A DNA stretch of 64,000 nt from Epiperipatus broadwayi. Taxonomy: Eukaryota > Onychophora > Udeonychophora > Euonychophora > Peripatidae. Shown piece after piece: positions 47,426 to 58,164 of the stretch. Made by a program: the position numbers and the translations under genes. Every line of letters starts with the position of its first letter. Within the stretch, counting starts at the first letter, position 1. The DNA is taken from contig JAQFVV010012508.1 in the NCBI GenBank assembly GCA_028023455.1, positions 1,607,877-1,671,876 of the forward strand, read 5' to 3'. Below the pieces are notes generated by a model. It searched no databases, was not told the DNA's origin, and saw only the letters and a program-made list of their open reading frames with translations.

Positions 47426-48107
47426 CGCAAAAGTAAGAGATTGCAATGCTAGATGTATTTAAATCTATTAATTATATTTTTCACTGAAATAAATATTTGA
47501 ACTATAATTTAGTTAAGATTTATTGATTATTTTGTGATTTAATAAAAAGATGAAATACATTAAATGGATTTATTATTTATTTCTCTATCAAGTCCCATGT
47601 TTCTCCTGAGTTAACAGATTTATCTGAAGTGACACTATTTTAGAGTATATTCATATTTAATTAATGTGAAGTTTATGATATCCAGTTAGGATATATAAGG
47701 TTATTTTTATATCCTGCAATGGGCAATGAAGTATGACAAATTCAGAAATTCAAGTAGTGTTGAATTAAAGAGAGGGCTAGCTGAGTGCATGTCCAGGCTA
47801 GCACTAGATTCACGGAGCCTACATCCTTCCAGAAAGAATTTCAATATCAATTGAAGTGTTGCCTTAACCTTTGTTCTATTCTGAGAAGATGCAAATATTA
47901 AAAAAACACAAGATAATTCATTATTTTCTATTGATAGAAATGTCTATTTAACAAGTACAAAACAGTCACATATTCAAGAATGTTGTCTGCATACTTTTTT
48001 ATCTTTATGAGTGTAGTATAATAATTTCTAAAAGTTTACTTTCTGAAAACATCAATTCATTATGTTTTTTTAAAAGCAAGCAATTTTGAGATATAATTCT
48101 AAATATA
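47426..48107. other. AT-rich spacer, nothing recognised
   Basis: No gene or repeat identified between the two RTE fragments. Confidence 0.4.
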
Positions 48108-48262
48108 ATACATATGTAAAGAGACCACACATAAGATGGATGGGCGAAATAAGGAAATGTGTCGGGATGATATGGCGAAGAAAGGCTAGAGATTGGAGAA
48201 GATGGATTGAACTTGGAGAGACCTTCACCCTGCAGTGCATAGATAATGACTGAAAATGGATG
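48108..48262 (+). pseudogene. RTE retrotransposon terminal fragment
   Basis: KRPHIRWMGEIRKCVGMIWR then RKARDWRRWIELGETFTLQC: only the last 50 or so residues of the RTE protein, followed by a (GAT)-type tail. Strongly 5' truncated. Confidence 0.85.
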
Positions 48263-48480
48263 ATGATATATATTTTGTATTAAAAATTTTGTTAACAAAT
48301 TAAATTTACTAAGACTTATTTGTAAATGGCAATGGGAATGAGAGATTAAATTCTTTAGCTTTTGTTATCTATTGAAAATGTAGTGCTCAGATAATAGATA
48401 TTAGTGAAAGAATAAATTCCTCTCAGATTTAAAATCAAAAAATATACATATCAAAATTACAATTAAATTAAAAATTATAG

Positions 48481-48769
48481 ATACTTCGAGATTAGCTCCG
48501 CTATGATGTAATCATGTGGCCATAATTATTCTTTGTGAATTGTATTAAAAAATCACAACTATGGCATTCTGCCGTGGCAAATACACCTTCCCAATTGTAG
48601 AAAGACATGGCATTCTGCTGTCACAATCCCTTCCCCCACCGGAAAAAGAGGCCATTGCAAACACGAACAGAAAAATTATTAGAAAAACACAAAGTCCTAG
48701 AAAAATTTGCAAAGTTAGAATAATTATGGCTGGATGATTATGTCATGGCAGCGCTAATCCCAAACTACC
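48481..48769. mobile_element. MITE with 9-bp target duplication
   Basis: The ends GAGATTAGCTCCGCTATGAT and, from the other side, GGGATTAGCGCTGCCATGAC are inverted and continue through GGCCATAATTATTCT/AGAATAATTATGGC. The identical flanks AAATTATAG (48472-48480 and 48770-48778) give a 9-bp (or 8-bp) duplication. The interior holds GGCATTCTGCCGTGGCAAAT and a similar second word. The duplication length fits hAT or Mutator; the termini do not start with CAG. Confidence 0.8.
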
Positions 48770-48954
48770 AAATTATAGTATAAAATCAATAATTGTTGTT
48801 TGTAATCACTATTTGTTTATTTTTTATATAATACATCTGAATGAATAAAAATGATAGAAAAAATTATTATATTTACAATTAAAAAATATTTATGTATAAA
48901 AGCAAAAAAATAACTTAGAGACTTCATACATCTAGGATATGAAATTATTTTGGT

Positions 48955-49045
48955 CCGGCTCTGAATTCAAAGTCCGTGGAATGTGGCCCAAACTCTATTA
49001 CTTCTGGTGTTTGAACTTCTTGTGAATTCTCGCGCAGTAAACTAT
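48955..49045 (+). mobile_element. SINE family C fragment
   Basis: GTGTTTGAACTTCTTGTGAA with TTCTCGCGCAGTAAACTATT matches the 3' half of the repeat at 35.96-36.08 kb. The 5' tRNA-like half is unclear. Confidence 0.4.
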
Positions 49046-49409
49046 TTGATTAGTTATTTAAGTTGTTTCTATAGCATTTAAATACATAATTTTTATATTG
49101 ATAGAATTTACTGGATACTATCTGTCTAACATTTTCTTCTATTGTTTCTATTAAATCTATACAAAAACACACTTCACATTAAGCTCTTTTCATCACAATT
49201 TTTTTTACCAAGATAGACTTCTTTCATTAAGTGACTTGTACCAAAATTGTGAGGGCAGCCCATTTGATACTTATCAATTGAGCTGTAGTAATTTGCTATC
49301 TATATACATACTAAACAATGATAAAAGATATGTGTAAGAGATTGTAATTTGCTATCTATATACATACTGAACAATGATAAAAGATATGTGTAAGAGATTG
49401 TGGTCTGGG

Positions 49410-49451
49410 CCAACTGATGAGTGCTGGTTCAGCATGAAATGTGCATCTTGG
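49410..49451 (+). ncRNA. Hammerhead ribozyme, family X (core intact)
   Basis: Stem I CCAA/UUGG, CUGAUGA (49414-49420), stem II GUGCUG-GUU-CAGCAU, GAAA (49436-49439), stem III AU/AU around GUGC, and triplet AUC with C17 at 49447. All invariant core bases are present; stem I is only 4 bp. Predicted cleavage lies between 49447 and 49448. Confidence 0.8.
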
Positions 49452-49763
49452 AGATCATATATTTAAATCACATCTTTGGTCATACGTTTATGATTAAATC
49501 CCTTCACAAGGTGTTAAAAGTGGATAGAAACTAGTCCCTATCTTATGTGAGTTGTGTAGTAAAAATTATACAAAAATATTTATTATTGGAAAAATTTCTA
49601 GTTTAATCAATGACAAATAAAAAATTATTAATATACTTTCATTAAGAGATTTGTGCCAAAGTTGTGAGGGCAGCATATTTGACACATCAATTAAACTGTA
49701 GCAATTTGCTATATATATATATACTGAACAAGGATAAATATGTGTAAGAGATTGTGGTCTGGG

Positions 49764-49805
49764 CCAACTAATGAGTGCTGGCTCAGCCTGAAATGTGCGT
49801 CTTGG
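49764..49805 (+). ncRNA. Hammerhead ribozyme remnant, family X
   Basis: Same layout as the copy at 49410 with stem I CCAA/UUGG, but the core reads CUAAUGA (G5 lost) and stem II ends CAGCCU; the triplet is GUC. Probably inactive. Confidence 0.7.
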
Positions 49806-50074
49806 GAATCATTTTTTTCACATGATTTTGGTTTAGGGTTACATCCCTCCAAAATATATTAAAAGCAGATAAAAACCAGTCCCCATCTTGTGTGAGAGTT
49901 GTGTAGTGAAAATTAAACTACAGAAATATTCATTCAAGTATCAGTACTTATTGTCAGCAAAATAAAAATCAAGAATAGTCTCATATATAAATATGCTGAC
50001 AAATGCCAGTAGAAATCACATTAAGTTGCTAAGGCAAAATCCGATTTATTCAGATAATCAATCGTAGTGCCCAG

Positions 50075-50227
50075 ATGAAGAAAAAAAAAGATGGAATAAA
50101 ATATTTCAACCGATTTCTTGCATCAGCAAATGAATATTCAAAAGATCATAATATTTTTGATTATACAGATTTCATAACCAAATATGCCAGTGATGATGAA
50201 ATCAAGAATCCTCTTACAACAGTGTAA
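50075..50227 (+). other. Short open frame of 50 codons
   Basis: MKKKKDGIKYFNRFLASANE continues to DDEIKNPLTTV before a stop. Composition looks protein-like, but there is no family match, no clear splice context, and the length is within chance for this window. Recorded without a function. Confidence 0.15.
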
Positions 50228-50997
50228 GACTATGGAGTGATCAAATCAGTATCAAGTCCCTTCCTTATATGAACAAATTTAAATTGAATTACAGTAAAGT
50301 GACAATGTTTTGAATGGTGGATAAGAAAAGTAATATCCATAGAATGGTGGATAAGAAAAGTAATGTCCATAGATCATACGGCTGAACTTGATCACTGCAC
50401 TGCACGAACGTCAAATGACTTCGCGAGCCAAAACTATTCGCTTATTTATTTATTACTATCGAAGTTAAAAAAACATTTTTGAGAAATATTATAATACATA
50501 TTTGCATTTAACGGACTAAATATTTTCATTCGGTTAAATGCATAAAAGTATAGTAATGCCATTTCAAACAAAAAAAAATGTTTTTAGCATAGAATGATTC
50601 TTGAATGACAGACTCTGGACCGAAAGTCGATCTGTGACTTCTCGTATTTCAAAATTCAGTTTCCCGAACAACTAACCATAAAATTAGTATTATTAATATT
50701 ACGCTAACTAAAGACAATCAACGTCATCCTATATCTCAAAAACACGGATAATTCTTAAGAGCCTTAAAAAATCTCGTTATTGAAACTAACTCATTATATA
50801 AGAATAGTAAAAAATAGTACTAAATGAATGTGTAGTATTATTACTAAAAAAATATATACCAAAGTAGTGAAAAAGTATTCACTGAAACTATATTCTTTAA
50901 TTAAATCAGAGCTTTTCTTTTTTGTTACGTACAGTGTTTAAATTATAACAATGCACATTGGGCAACACGTATAATATTTAAGAAAAAAAATACTTAC
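50228..50997. other. Unique-looking region beside the 51-kb exon
   Basis: Contains a 2 x 31 bp tandem repeat (GAATGGTGGATAAGAAAAGT, 50315-50375) and scattered CpGs (CGAACGTC, TTCGCGAGCC). It would be the start of intron 1 of the minus-strand gene. Confidence 0.4.
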
Positions 50998-51083
50998 TCA
51001 GTTTCTTTTTTCTTACTCGACTGGTCATCCTGCCCAGTCCTTAATTCCTCTAATCCTTTGCGGCGTCTAATATCAGCACTCAT
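50998..51083 (-). CDS. First coding exon of an unidentified gene
   Basis: On the minus strand an ATG at 51083 opens a frame reading MSADIRRRKGLEELRTGQDD and then a lysine-rich run ending KKKETE. The exon ends at ACTGA followed by GTAAGTA, an almost ideal donor, leaving two bases of a split codon. The upstream flank is CpG-bearing, unlike the rest of the window. The highly charged N-terminus suits a cytoplasmic tail. The exon at 6739-6858 completes the split codon as Glu and adds a transmembrane helix, so the two may be exons 1 and 2 across a 44-kb intron; other exons could lie between. I cannot name the protein. The start context (TATTATGA) is acceptable but not strong. Confidence 0.65.
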
Positions 51084-51330
51084 AATATTTAATAAAATAG
51101 ATTTCAATAAACAAAGAACGGGAAATAAAGACTTTCCATAACTAAAAAAAGTAGTTCACTTAACCGCTCAAATATTGGCGCGATGTGTTATTACGCGCAG
51201 TTCCTCTGTGCAATGAAAACTCTAATTGTTTTGTAAAAGCATCTCTTTTCTCCTCCGAAATGCTCGACTAATGTACTTTTTTTTTCATCGATTGGTTAAA
51301 TTTCTCGCCTTATACTGTTATTTATTTTGT
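51084..51330 (-). promoter_or_regulatory. Likely promoter/5' UTR of the minus-strand gene
   Basis: This is one of few places with several CpGs close together (GGGAAATAAAG, CTTAACCGCTC, TTGGCGCGATGTG, ATTACGCGCAG) directly upstream of the predicted start codon. TTGGCGCG resembles an E2F-type site on the plus strand. No TATA box at a convincing spacing was found. Assignment rests on position and CpG retention only. Confidence 0.4.
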
Positions 51331-51689
51331 CTTCATCTATTTGTTTTTTTTATTTATATCTAATAATAAAACCGTAATAATATAAAGTAATGCAGGCGAC
51401 TGTCGATTGTAGTTTCGGAATAACAGCAAAATATCTACAAACTGAACTGAAGTATGCAGTAGCCACTCATATTTAGGTACACCTACGTAATTATATAAAC
51501 ACAAAGAGTTGATAGTGGCGATTTCTTTACAATATAAATCAATGTTAATTGATTTTTATTTGTCTCTTAATGTAAAATTATTTAAAGAAAGTCTTGTGAC
51601 TAAATAGATAGAATCATGCCATAGGCTGACATTTTTGTTTTCAGGAAGCGGACAATATAGATGCGGCTTCGCTAATAGTTAAATTGAAT
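51331..51689. other. AT-rich stretch, nothing recognised
   Basis: No frame or repeat recognised upstream of the presumed promoter. Confidence 0.35.
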
Positions 51690-51925
51690 GATCATGTGGA
51701 ATTTAATAAGGAATAATTGAAAGCAAAACTCGGGAGAAAAGATGGTAATAAATGGATGGGCAATGTATTAAATTGGATTCTAAGATACTGTGTATATTAT
51801 ATGTGTGATGAATGGAAATGATAGAGAAGTTTACTATAATGATATGGATCAGAAAAAATGGATTAAATTCACAGATCCTTATCCTTTAATGGATTGATGA
51901 TGGTTAAAAATCGTAATGATCGTAA
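51690..51925 (+). pseudogene. Degenerate RTE 3' end
   Basis: VLNWILRYC, then YNDMDQKKWIKFTDPYPLMD before a stop parallels the RTE C-terminus (VLNWI-RDCKR ... RRWIELGETF--QWIDNG). It is much diverged. Confidence 0.5.
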
Positions 51926-52340
51926 CACTAAAATTAATAAACTGTAATGAATTGATGAAATAATGACAAGAAATAGCAAATATCCGATTAATAGTGATAG
52001 TTTAGTTCTAGTAGCCTGTTTTTGTAGTAACTGTTGTACTTTGGGGAAAACCCTCAAAACCATATATCTGCTGTTGGGATTCTCAGATAGTGGATAGTGG
52101 TATGATATTTGAGTGTGATGGAGAACTGTAAATAGCAAAAAATGCCTGATCAAAAGCTGCTGCCTTGGAAGGATTGGTTCATCAAAGACCAATTACTGTT
52201 TGCAATACAAACATACTTTTTCAATATCTTTAAGTCATTGTAGGATTCAGTCATTATGAGTCTCTCATGCCATAAGACATCTTTTTATAACAATTACAGC
52301 AATGGAGTACTATATGCCACAACATTTTCATTCCTTTGTT

Positions 52341-52433
52341 TTTTCTTGGGCCCAAATCTTCAAGAATTAAGTTTTCTTGGGCCCAAATCTTCAAGAATTA
52401 AGTTTTCTTGGGCCCAAATCTTCAAGAATTAAG
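52341..52433. repeat. Tandem repeat, 3 copies of 31 bp
   Basis: The unit TTTTCTTGGGCCCAAATCTT plus CAAGAATTAAG occurs three times without interruption, the copies being identical. It lies in the 5' leader of the second LINE lineage; a single related word occurs at 56757. Confidence 0.95.
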
Positions 52434-53868
52434 AAAGCAATGATGGGAGTAACCTTAATACATTAGCAGACCTTAATTATGATCTTTGCTTGAGATTATA
52501 ATCACTAATGAGCTATATGTAACTGGATTTCAGTAAGATCTGTTTCCACTGGAGAAGATTGTGTATTTATGCTACCCTATTTAGAGATTCCCCTGTCAGT
52601 GGCCAATCTCATAATCTAGCTAGGATGTTTAACTTAGAGGATTTTATTTCAGTGGTAGAAATAATAGAGATAGTAGTAATATCAATAGTTGTGAAGCTGG
52701 AGGCAATGATAGTATAAAAGATAGATATCTAATTTTAATCTAAATATAGGTATCTGGAATGTGCAAATTTTATTTGAAACAAACTCATCAAAAATGGAGG
52801 ACTGTACTAGTGGGTAAGAAGCTGTTAAGATTTAAAATCAATATAGCTGCTCTTAGTGAAATTTGTCTCTCAGAGCAAATAACTTTAATAAAACAGATGA
52901 ATAGATGTTTTTTGGAAAGGCAGGTCAATCCATGAAAATCAAATGGGTAGTATTGGATTTTCTGTAAAGGCACATTGAGTAACTTCTATTATTGGATTAA
53001 AACTTGCTTTGATACTAATACTCATTTCATTATGCTATGCTGGAACCTTAGATTCTGATCATTCAAGGAAGGCTTTTATTCCTTACCAGATAGCATTATT
53101 ACAACAATACCATTTAAAGATCAAAGATTTTTTTCTTGGAGACATTAATGAATGTTGATATAATTAGTAGTCTTTGACAAAAGTTATTGCAAATAGTTTG
53201 TTATTATTGAATTTTTGCACAACATATGGATTGGCCATAACAAATACTTTGTTAAACAGAAAAACTACTTTAATAGACATCAATATGACATTTAATATAT
53301 TACATTATAGTTAGGAATCAGAATACCAGTTCACATTATATAACAACTTATAATTGCAGATTGTTTGACTTATCATAGATTAATAAGCTCCAAGATTAAA
53401 ATAATAGCTGCATTAAAAATAGATCTTATTCCAATCTTATTCACAAGAAAATTGATGTTTCAACAGCTATTAAACATTACAATTGTTAATTTTGATCATC
53501 AGAACTCATATTACTGAAGGACGGAATTTTTTTTAAGGAATATGTTATGGATACAACTTATTTTTGGGTTTGTTAAGAAGATGAATTATGAATTTTTCTG
53601 ATAATGATATTAGTCATGTGATTAAAAGAAGACATGGCATTTTCTGATTGGCAGACTATTAGATTAAATGTGGAAATTCATAATAAAGATCTGAAAGCAG
53701 AATTTTAATGACTGACTATAATACTTTAAAATGATTGGTGAATTAAAACTCCTAACAAGATAGATATTTGCCAATTGTGGTCATTCTAGGTCTTTTTTTG
53801 ATGCACTGAGAGTAATATATGGATCTGGGAAATGATGTCACAATCCTATCAATTCTCACATCATGACA

Positions 53869-54194
53869 ATATTTTGAATAATGATACAATGATTGAAGTG
53901 ATGACTTGATGATATAGCTATTTTTATTTATTTTAGATTTGAAACGATCTGTATTCGAACAGCTCTTTGTAATTTTAAAAATGAAAAGATTACAGATTCT
54001 GATAAAATATCTGGAGTTTTAAAATATGGTGATATTTTGAATAATGATACAATGATTGAAGTGATGACTTGATGATATAGCTATTTTTATTTATTTTAGA
54101 TTTGAAACGATCTGTATTCGAACAGCTCTTTGTAATTTTAAAAATGAAAAGATTACAGATTCTGATAAAATATCTGGAGTTTTAAAATATGGTG
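53869..54194. repeat. Tandem duplication, 2 copies of 163 bp
   Basis: 53869-54031 and 54032-54194 are apparently identical, beginning ATATTTTGAATAATGATACA and ending TTTTAAAATATGGTG. Identity within an otherwise decayed LINE shows that this duplication is far younger than the insertion. Confidence 0.95.
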
Positions 54195-54869
54195 ATATAT
54201 TAGATTCCAAAATATTGCAATTTTACAATATATGGACACTTGGAATTCTGTCACCTTGTCTTAAGGATACTTCTATTGCTCCAATTTTGAAAAAGGGAAT
54301 AGACAAGATTAATGTAATTATTGTGGAATAATTTTATTCATTACAGCAATGGTACTTTTATGAATTTTGTCGAATAGGTTGATTCAATGTGATTTTAGAG
54401 AATCAAGAAGTACTATAGTAAGGTAAATGCAAAAAAAATTCAAGAACAAATAGGTGATTTATATATTGCTTTTGTTGATTTAATCAAGGCATTTGATTCA
54501 GTTGTTAGGACAGTTCTGTGGTGTTTGTTTGAAGTTAGTAGATTGTTCACCAAAATACGTTATTATACAAGTATTTGATGGAATGAGAGGAAGAAATTAA
54601 TACTATAGGTGCAAAATTGGGCATTTGCAAGGAAAATTGGTATTGAACAAAAATGTGTACTTTTGCTCCAACAGTTTTCAATTTTTATAACAATGATCTT
54701 TTAGGTGGGTTAACAAGACAAGGATCAAGATACAATATTGGTTTGATGATGGAATTTTTAATTTGAATTGTTTAAAAATGAAAATAATAACTTCTTTTTG
54801 GATTTACATTATATTGATAACTATTACAAGTATATACTCTTATTCTTCTCCTTTACTTTCTTTCCATTT

Positions 54870-55090
54870 CTTCATATATATATATTGCTTATAATAATTT
54901 CTTTCATATATACTTTAATGCAAAAATTTTTTAATAAAACTTTTTTATTTTCCTGACAGTTTCGACTGTCCAGCAGTCTTCATCAGAGTTACAATATTTG
55001 AATGTTATAAATACATAACCATTACTTCATAATTTTTTGCATTAAAGTGTATATGAAAGAAGTTATTATAAGCAATATATATGAATATAT
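54870..55090. repeat. PLE-type foldback inside the LINE
   Basis: The outer words CAATATATATATATG.../ATTGCTTATAATAATTTCTT (54885) and AAGAAGTTATTATAAGCAAT (55056) are inverted. The minus strand between them reads TAACTCTGATGAAGACTGCT, GGACAGTCGAAACTGTCAGG and AAAATAAAA (54985-54940). The stem GACTG/CAGTC is perfect and the core words CTGATGA and GAAAC are exact, with one extra A. The insertion separates DDGIFNLN from the SKDNLQ part of the LINE. Confidence 0.7.
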
Positions 55091-55908
55091 TGATAACTCT
55101 ATTACTTTAGCCTATTCAAAAGACAATTTACAGAATGTATTTAACGTTTTGAATGCAACATATAAACACTGTTTTATTAATTATGTTCCAAAAAAATTCA
55201 GTTTTTTATCAGACAATGAAGGAAATCCTCAGTAATGTTTAGCTAGGAAGATTATTAACTTGAGAAGATAAACTATTTTAAATTTTTAGATAGTTTTATA
55301 AATACAAAGATGAACTAATATGTTGAGGTACAATCCAGACTCCATTGTCTTAACTGCTACTTTTTACAAGTTAAAAAATAGAGTATTTCATCATGGAAAC
55401 AACTACTACAATTACATTTGCTGTGTGTATAAGTTATTATACCTAATTTATTGTATGGATGTGAAACTTGGACACCCTATCAATGCAATATTGAGACATT
55501 AGAAAAGTTTCATTTAAGGATGCTCTATAAAATTTTAAAAATACAAGGCAAAGTTACTAAATGTGATTCTATTGAGTCCATTATTGTAGAATCCCACCTT
55601 TATACGATTGGATATATAAAATGACTAAACATTGGAAGACTTCCTAAATGGGTATTTTATTGTGAACTTGAGTATGGTTTTTATGGAAGAGATAAACACC
55701 ATCTATGTTATAAGAATTATCTCAATATTCTAAAGAAGCGCAATTCCTGTTTCCACTGAGAAGATATGGCAGATATGTTGTTGAAGTATTTTAGAAAGAA
55801 AAGTTTTCTGCTGAAGAAATGGACCATGTTCTATATAAGGATATATTTTATGTTTCATAGATTTATTATTGTGTAATCATCACAAATCATATAATATTAA
55901 ATCCGTAC

Positions 55909-56070
55909 ATGCATTTTACTACTGTTACACAATGCTTTATTTACCACCCTTTTTTACAGTTTCGATTGCCCCAGCAATCTTCTTCAGAACTTTATATCTC
56001 CTAGCCTCAATTGATAAACTGTAAAAAAGGGTGGTAAATAAAGCATTGTGTAACAGTAGTAAAGTCCATT
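55909..56070. repeat. Family Z foldback, best copy
   Basis: Arms 55909-55962 and 56017-56070 are nearly perfect inverse copies over 54 bp (TTTACTACTGTTACACAATG / CATTGTGTAACAGTAGTAAA). The left arm and loop read, on the minus strand, TTCTGAAGAAGATTGCTGGG followed by GCAATCGAAACTGTAAAAAA. It is the same element as at 25.68-25.83 kb. Confidence 0.85.
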
Positions 56071-56394
56071 GGACAGTTTAGTATTATATGGTATAGTCAT
56101 CACAAAACATATTTGTAGCGTAGTTTATCTCAATTTTTAATTTTTTTAATTAGAGTAGTCATACTCCTTTACAAGTCATTGTTTTATTATTATGGTTGCT
56201 ATTCTTAAGTACTTCATTTTATTTATAAATATAAAGAAATAAAAGTTTTCTCACAACCCAAGTTTTTGGTTATTCACTGTGTATATTAGCTATTGATATA
56301 TACAAGTTTGTTTATCACATATTTAGACCTATGTCTAGCTTTAGATACTATTTATACATTGATTCACCACAATTCCTTTATCCAGTACTACACT

Positions 56395-57765
56395 CTGACT
56401 ACTGATGAGTTACAAAGATGGCAGATATTGGAATGGCTTTCAGATGTGAGGTTTATCTGTGAATAACAAAAAAACAATGCCTGACCAAGAATATCTCCTG
56501 TTACCTTATAGGATAGGATGTTATTTCATCAAAGGCTAAATACTGTTTCAGATACAAACTATCTGTCTCTCATTTCTTTATGTTTTCATTCATTTGACTT
56601 GGGGTAGGGCCCAGTCATCTGCATTTTTCATGTCATCAGTCACTTTCCAATAATAATCGTGATAGTGGACGAATACTTCTGAAACAACATTTTAATTGAT
56701 TAATTATATATATGCAAAGCAGTTCTGAATCCAATTCTTTTTTTCATTTTTTTAAATCTCAAGTTCTTGAGAATTAAGAATGCAATGTTGGAGGTAAGTT
56801 TAACAAACTATAAGTCCTCAGTTGCATTTATATATTGGACTATTTCCGTCATCTATTATGAGTATTGAATGTCTTTAGAAAAACTTAATTTTATTTAAAT
56901 ATTCCAAATACCTTAAACTATTGGTAATAGCACATCAAACAGGTTAATATACGCACAACATTTTGAGAGGTATTATTCTCTCTTCTTCAGGTGTTGCTGG
57001 CCTAATCAGTGACAGTACTAGCATGGGAATTGAACCTGGACCCTTGCTCTAACCAACTGAGCTATTATCCTTCCAAGAAACTCAAGAATCTAAGGGTCCA
57101 GGTTTGATTCCCATGCTACTACTGTCACTGGTCAGGCCAGCAACACCTGAAGAAGAGAAAGAATAATAACTCAAAAAGTTGTGCATATATTAACCTGTTT
57201 GATGTGCTATTACTAACAGTTGAATGTAAATAGTTCCATTATATAAATACAACTAAAACACCATCATCATAAACCTTCAGGAAAGCAGAATGGAAGTCCT
57301 TAGTTGTGTTCTTTACTTGAGTCATGTTGGAATTACATTTTAACCATGAGCTTTAGATGAGCTAAGATTGTATGGTTATGCAGCCTATTTAGGACTCCTT
57401 CTCACCTACCACAAAAGGGAAAAGATCATAGAATTAAAATTCATAATAACTACTCTTAGGTAAAATAATCTTTCAATGGAAGGAAGTGGTAAAAATAGAT
57501 GATTGTAAGTTTGAAAATTCAGATCAACCAATCAAAAAAGAGTACATGCTTTTGGATTTTCTGTAAAGTCTAATTTAGCATCTTTTATTTTTTTAATTCT
57601 CCATTGGATTAATGAAAGATTAATGATGTTAAACTTGACTTAATGAATCTAATATCAAAACGTAATACAGATTTCTATGGTGGAATTTTTAATTTAAATT
57701 AATTAAAATTGAAAATAAGATCATCTTTGATTATAAATATAATTATTTCAAACACTTTTTAACAA
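56395..57765 (+). pseudogene. Second LINE lineage, deleted copy
   Basis: The leader words AACAATGCCTGACCAAGAAT, TTTCATCAAAGGCTAAATAC and TCAAGTTCTTGAGAATTAAG match the 52.1-kb copy. TTTTGGATTTTCTGTAAAGT (57550) matches its endonuclease region, and GGTGGAATTTTTAATTTAAA (57680) matches DDGIFNLN. Most of the RT is missing. A tRNA-headed foldback sits within it. Confidence 0.65.
56819..57258. mobile_element. tRNA-headed foldback, second copy
   Basis: Inverse arms share the tail GTTGTATTTATATATTGGAC, TATTTGGAATATTTAAATAA and CTGAAGAAGAGAGAATAAT. The centre is a nearly complete tRNA-like sequence on the minus strand (57021-57070): AATAGCTCAGTTGGTTAGAG (box A) and GGGTCCAGGTTCAATTCCC (box B). This is the best view of the SINE-like head of this family. 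Confidence 0.78.
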
Positions 57766-57779
57766 AAAAAAGTTTTATA

Positions 57780-58140
57780 TATATACACAGACAATTGACA
57801 TTTCAACTGTCCTGCAGTCTTCTTCAGAGATTTGATACAATAAATAAATAATTAAATTCCACAGAAAATCCCCCATCTATTTTTCCACTCCATTTAAAGT
57901 AGTTTATCAAAGACACCAAACAGATAAAGACATATTAGTGAAAATGCATTTCATTACTAAATTTTAATAGAAAAATGTTTTCCATCTGGAGACAAAAGAT
58001 GATTACATACAAATGTATTATTGTTATAAAAATGATCTAAGGGAATATCATCAATGGTTTTAAATGATATTTATCATTACATAGTAACTCTGAGGAAGAT
58101 TGCAGGACAGTTGAAGCATCAGATTATGAATGTATATATC
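57780..58140. repeat. Two PLE-type CTGAAGAAG/CTGAGGAAG motifs
   Basis: On the minus strand 57832-57795 reads CTCTGAAGAAGACTGCAGGA then CAGTTGAAATGTC. On the plus strand 58089-58125 reads CTCTGAGGAAGATTGCAGGA then CAGTTGAAGCATC. They lie in opposite orientation, and the word CAAACACTTTTTA at 57750 mirrors AAAAAGTGTTTG at 58150, so this is another foldback of about 400 bp. Confidence 0.6.
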
Positions 58141-58164
58141 CATTTGCTAAAAAGTGTTTGAAAT

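Larger units (their letters stand above)
49221..49925 (+). mobile_element. Tandem pair of hammerhead family X units (retrozyme-like)
   Basis: Two direct copies start at 49221 and 49636 (CTTTCATTAAG-GA-TTGT-CCAAA-TTGTGAGGGCAGC). Each continues through TTTGCTATCTATATACATAC, GTGTAAGAGATTGTGGTCTG and a ribozyme (49410-49451, 49764-49805), ending near AAACCAGTCCCCATCTTGTG and a TGTAGT-AAAATTA tail. The ribozymes are 354 bp apart. Copy 1 has an extra 60-odd bp from a local duplication (49295-49400). Direct repeats each bearing a hammerhead, with no protein, match the architecture of retrozymes. Confidence 0.75.
52060..55870 (+). mobile_element. Second LINE lineage, long decayed copy
   Basis: The plus-strand order is as follows. 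A 5' leader AATGCCTGATCAAAAGC...TTCATCAAAGACCAATTACTG is shared with 56.4-56.6 kb. An endonuclease-like part follows (GTWNVQILFETN near 52753). RT pieces come next: SIAPILKKG near 54280, DLYIAFVDLIKAFDSVV at 54456-54509, DDGIFNLNCLKMK near 54740. Last come SKDNLQNVFNVLNATYK near 55110 and LYCMDVK/CETWTPYQCNIETLEKF near 55450-55505. These motifs differ from the RTE family above, so this is a separate LINE clade, which I leave unassigned. It is interrupted by foldback and tandem duplications and carries many stops. Confidence 0.75.

Noticed and set aside
47078-47446. 122-codon minus-strand frame
   Set aside because: Antisense to the RTE 3' fragment on the plus strand. The frame at 48005-48298 is rejected for the same reason.
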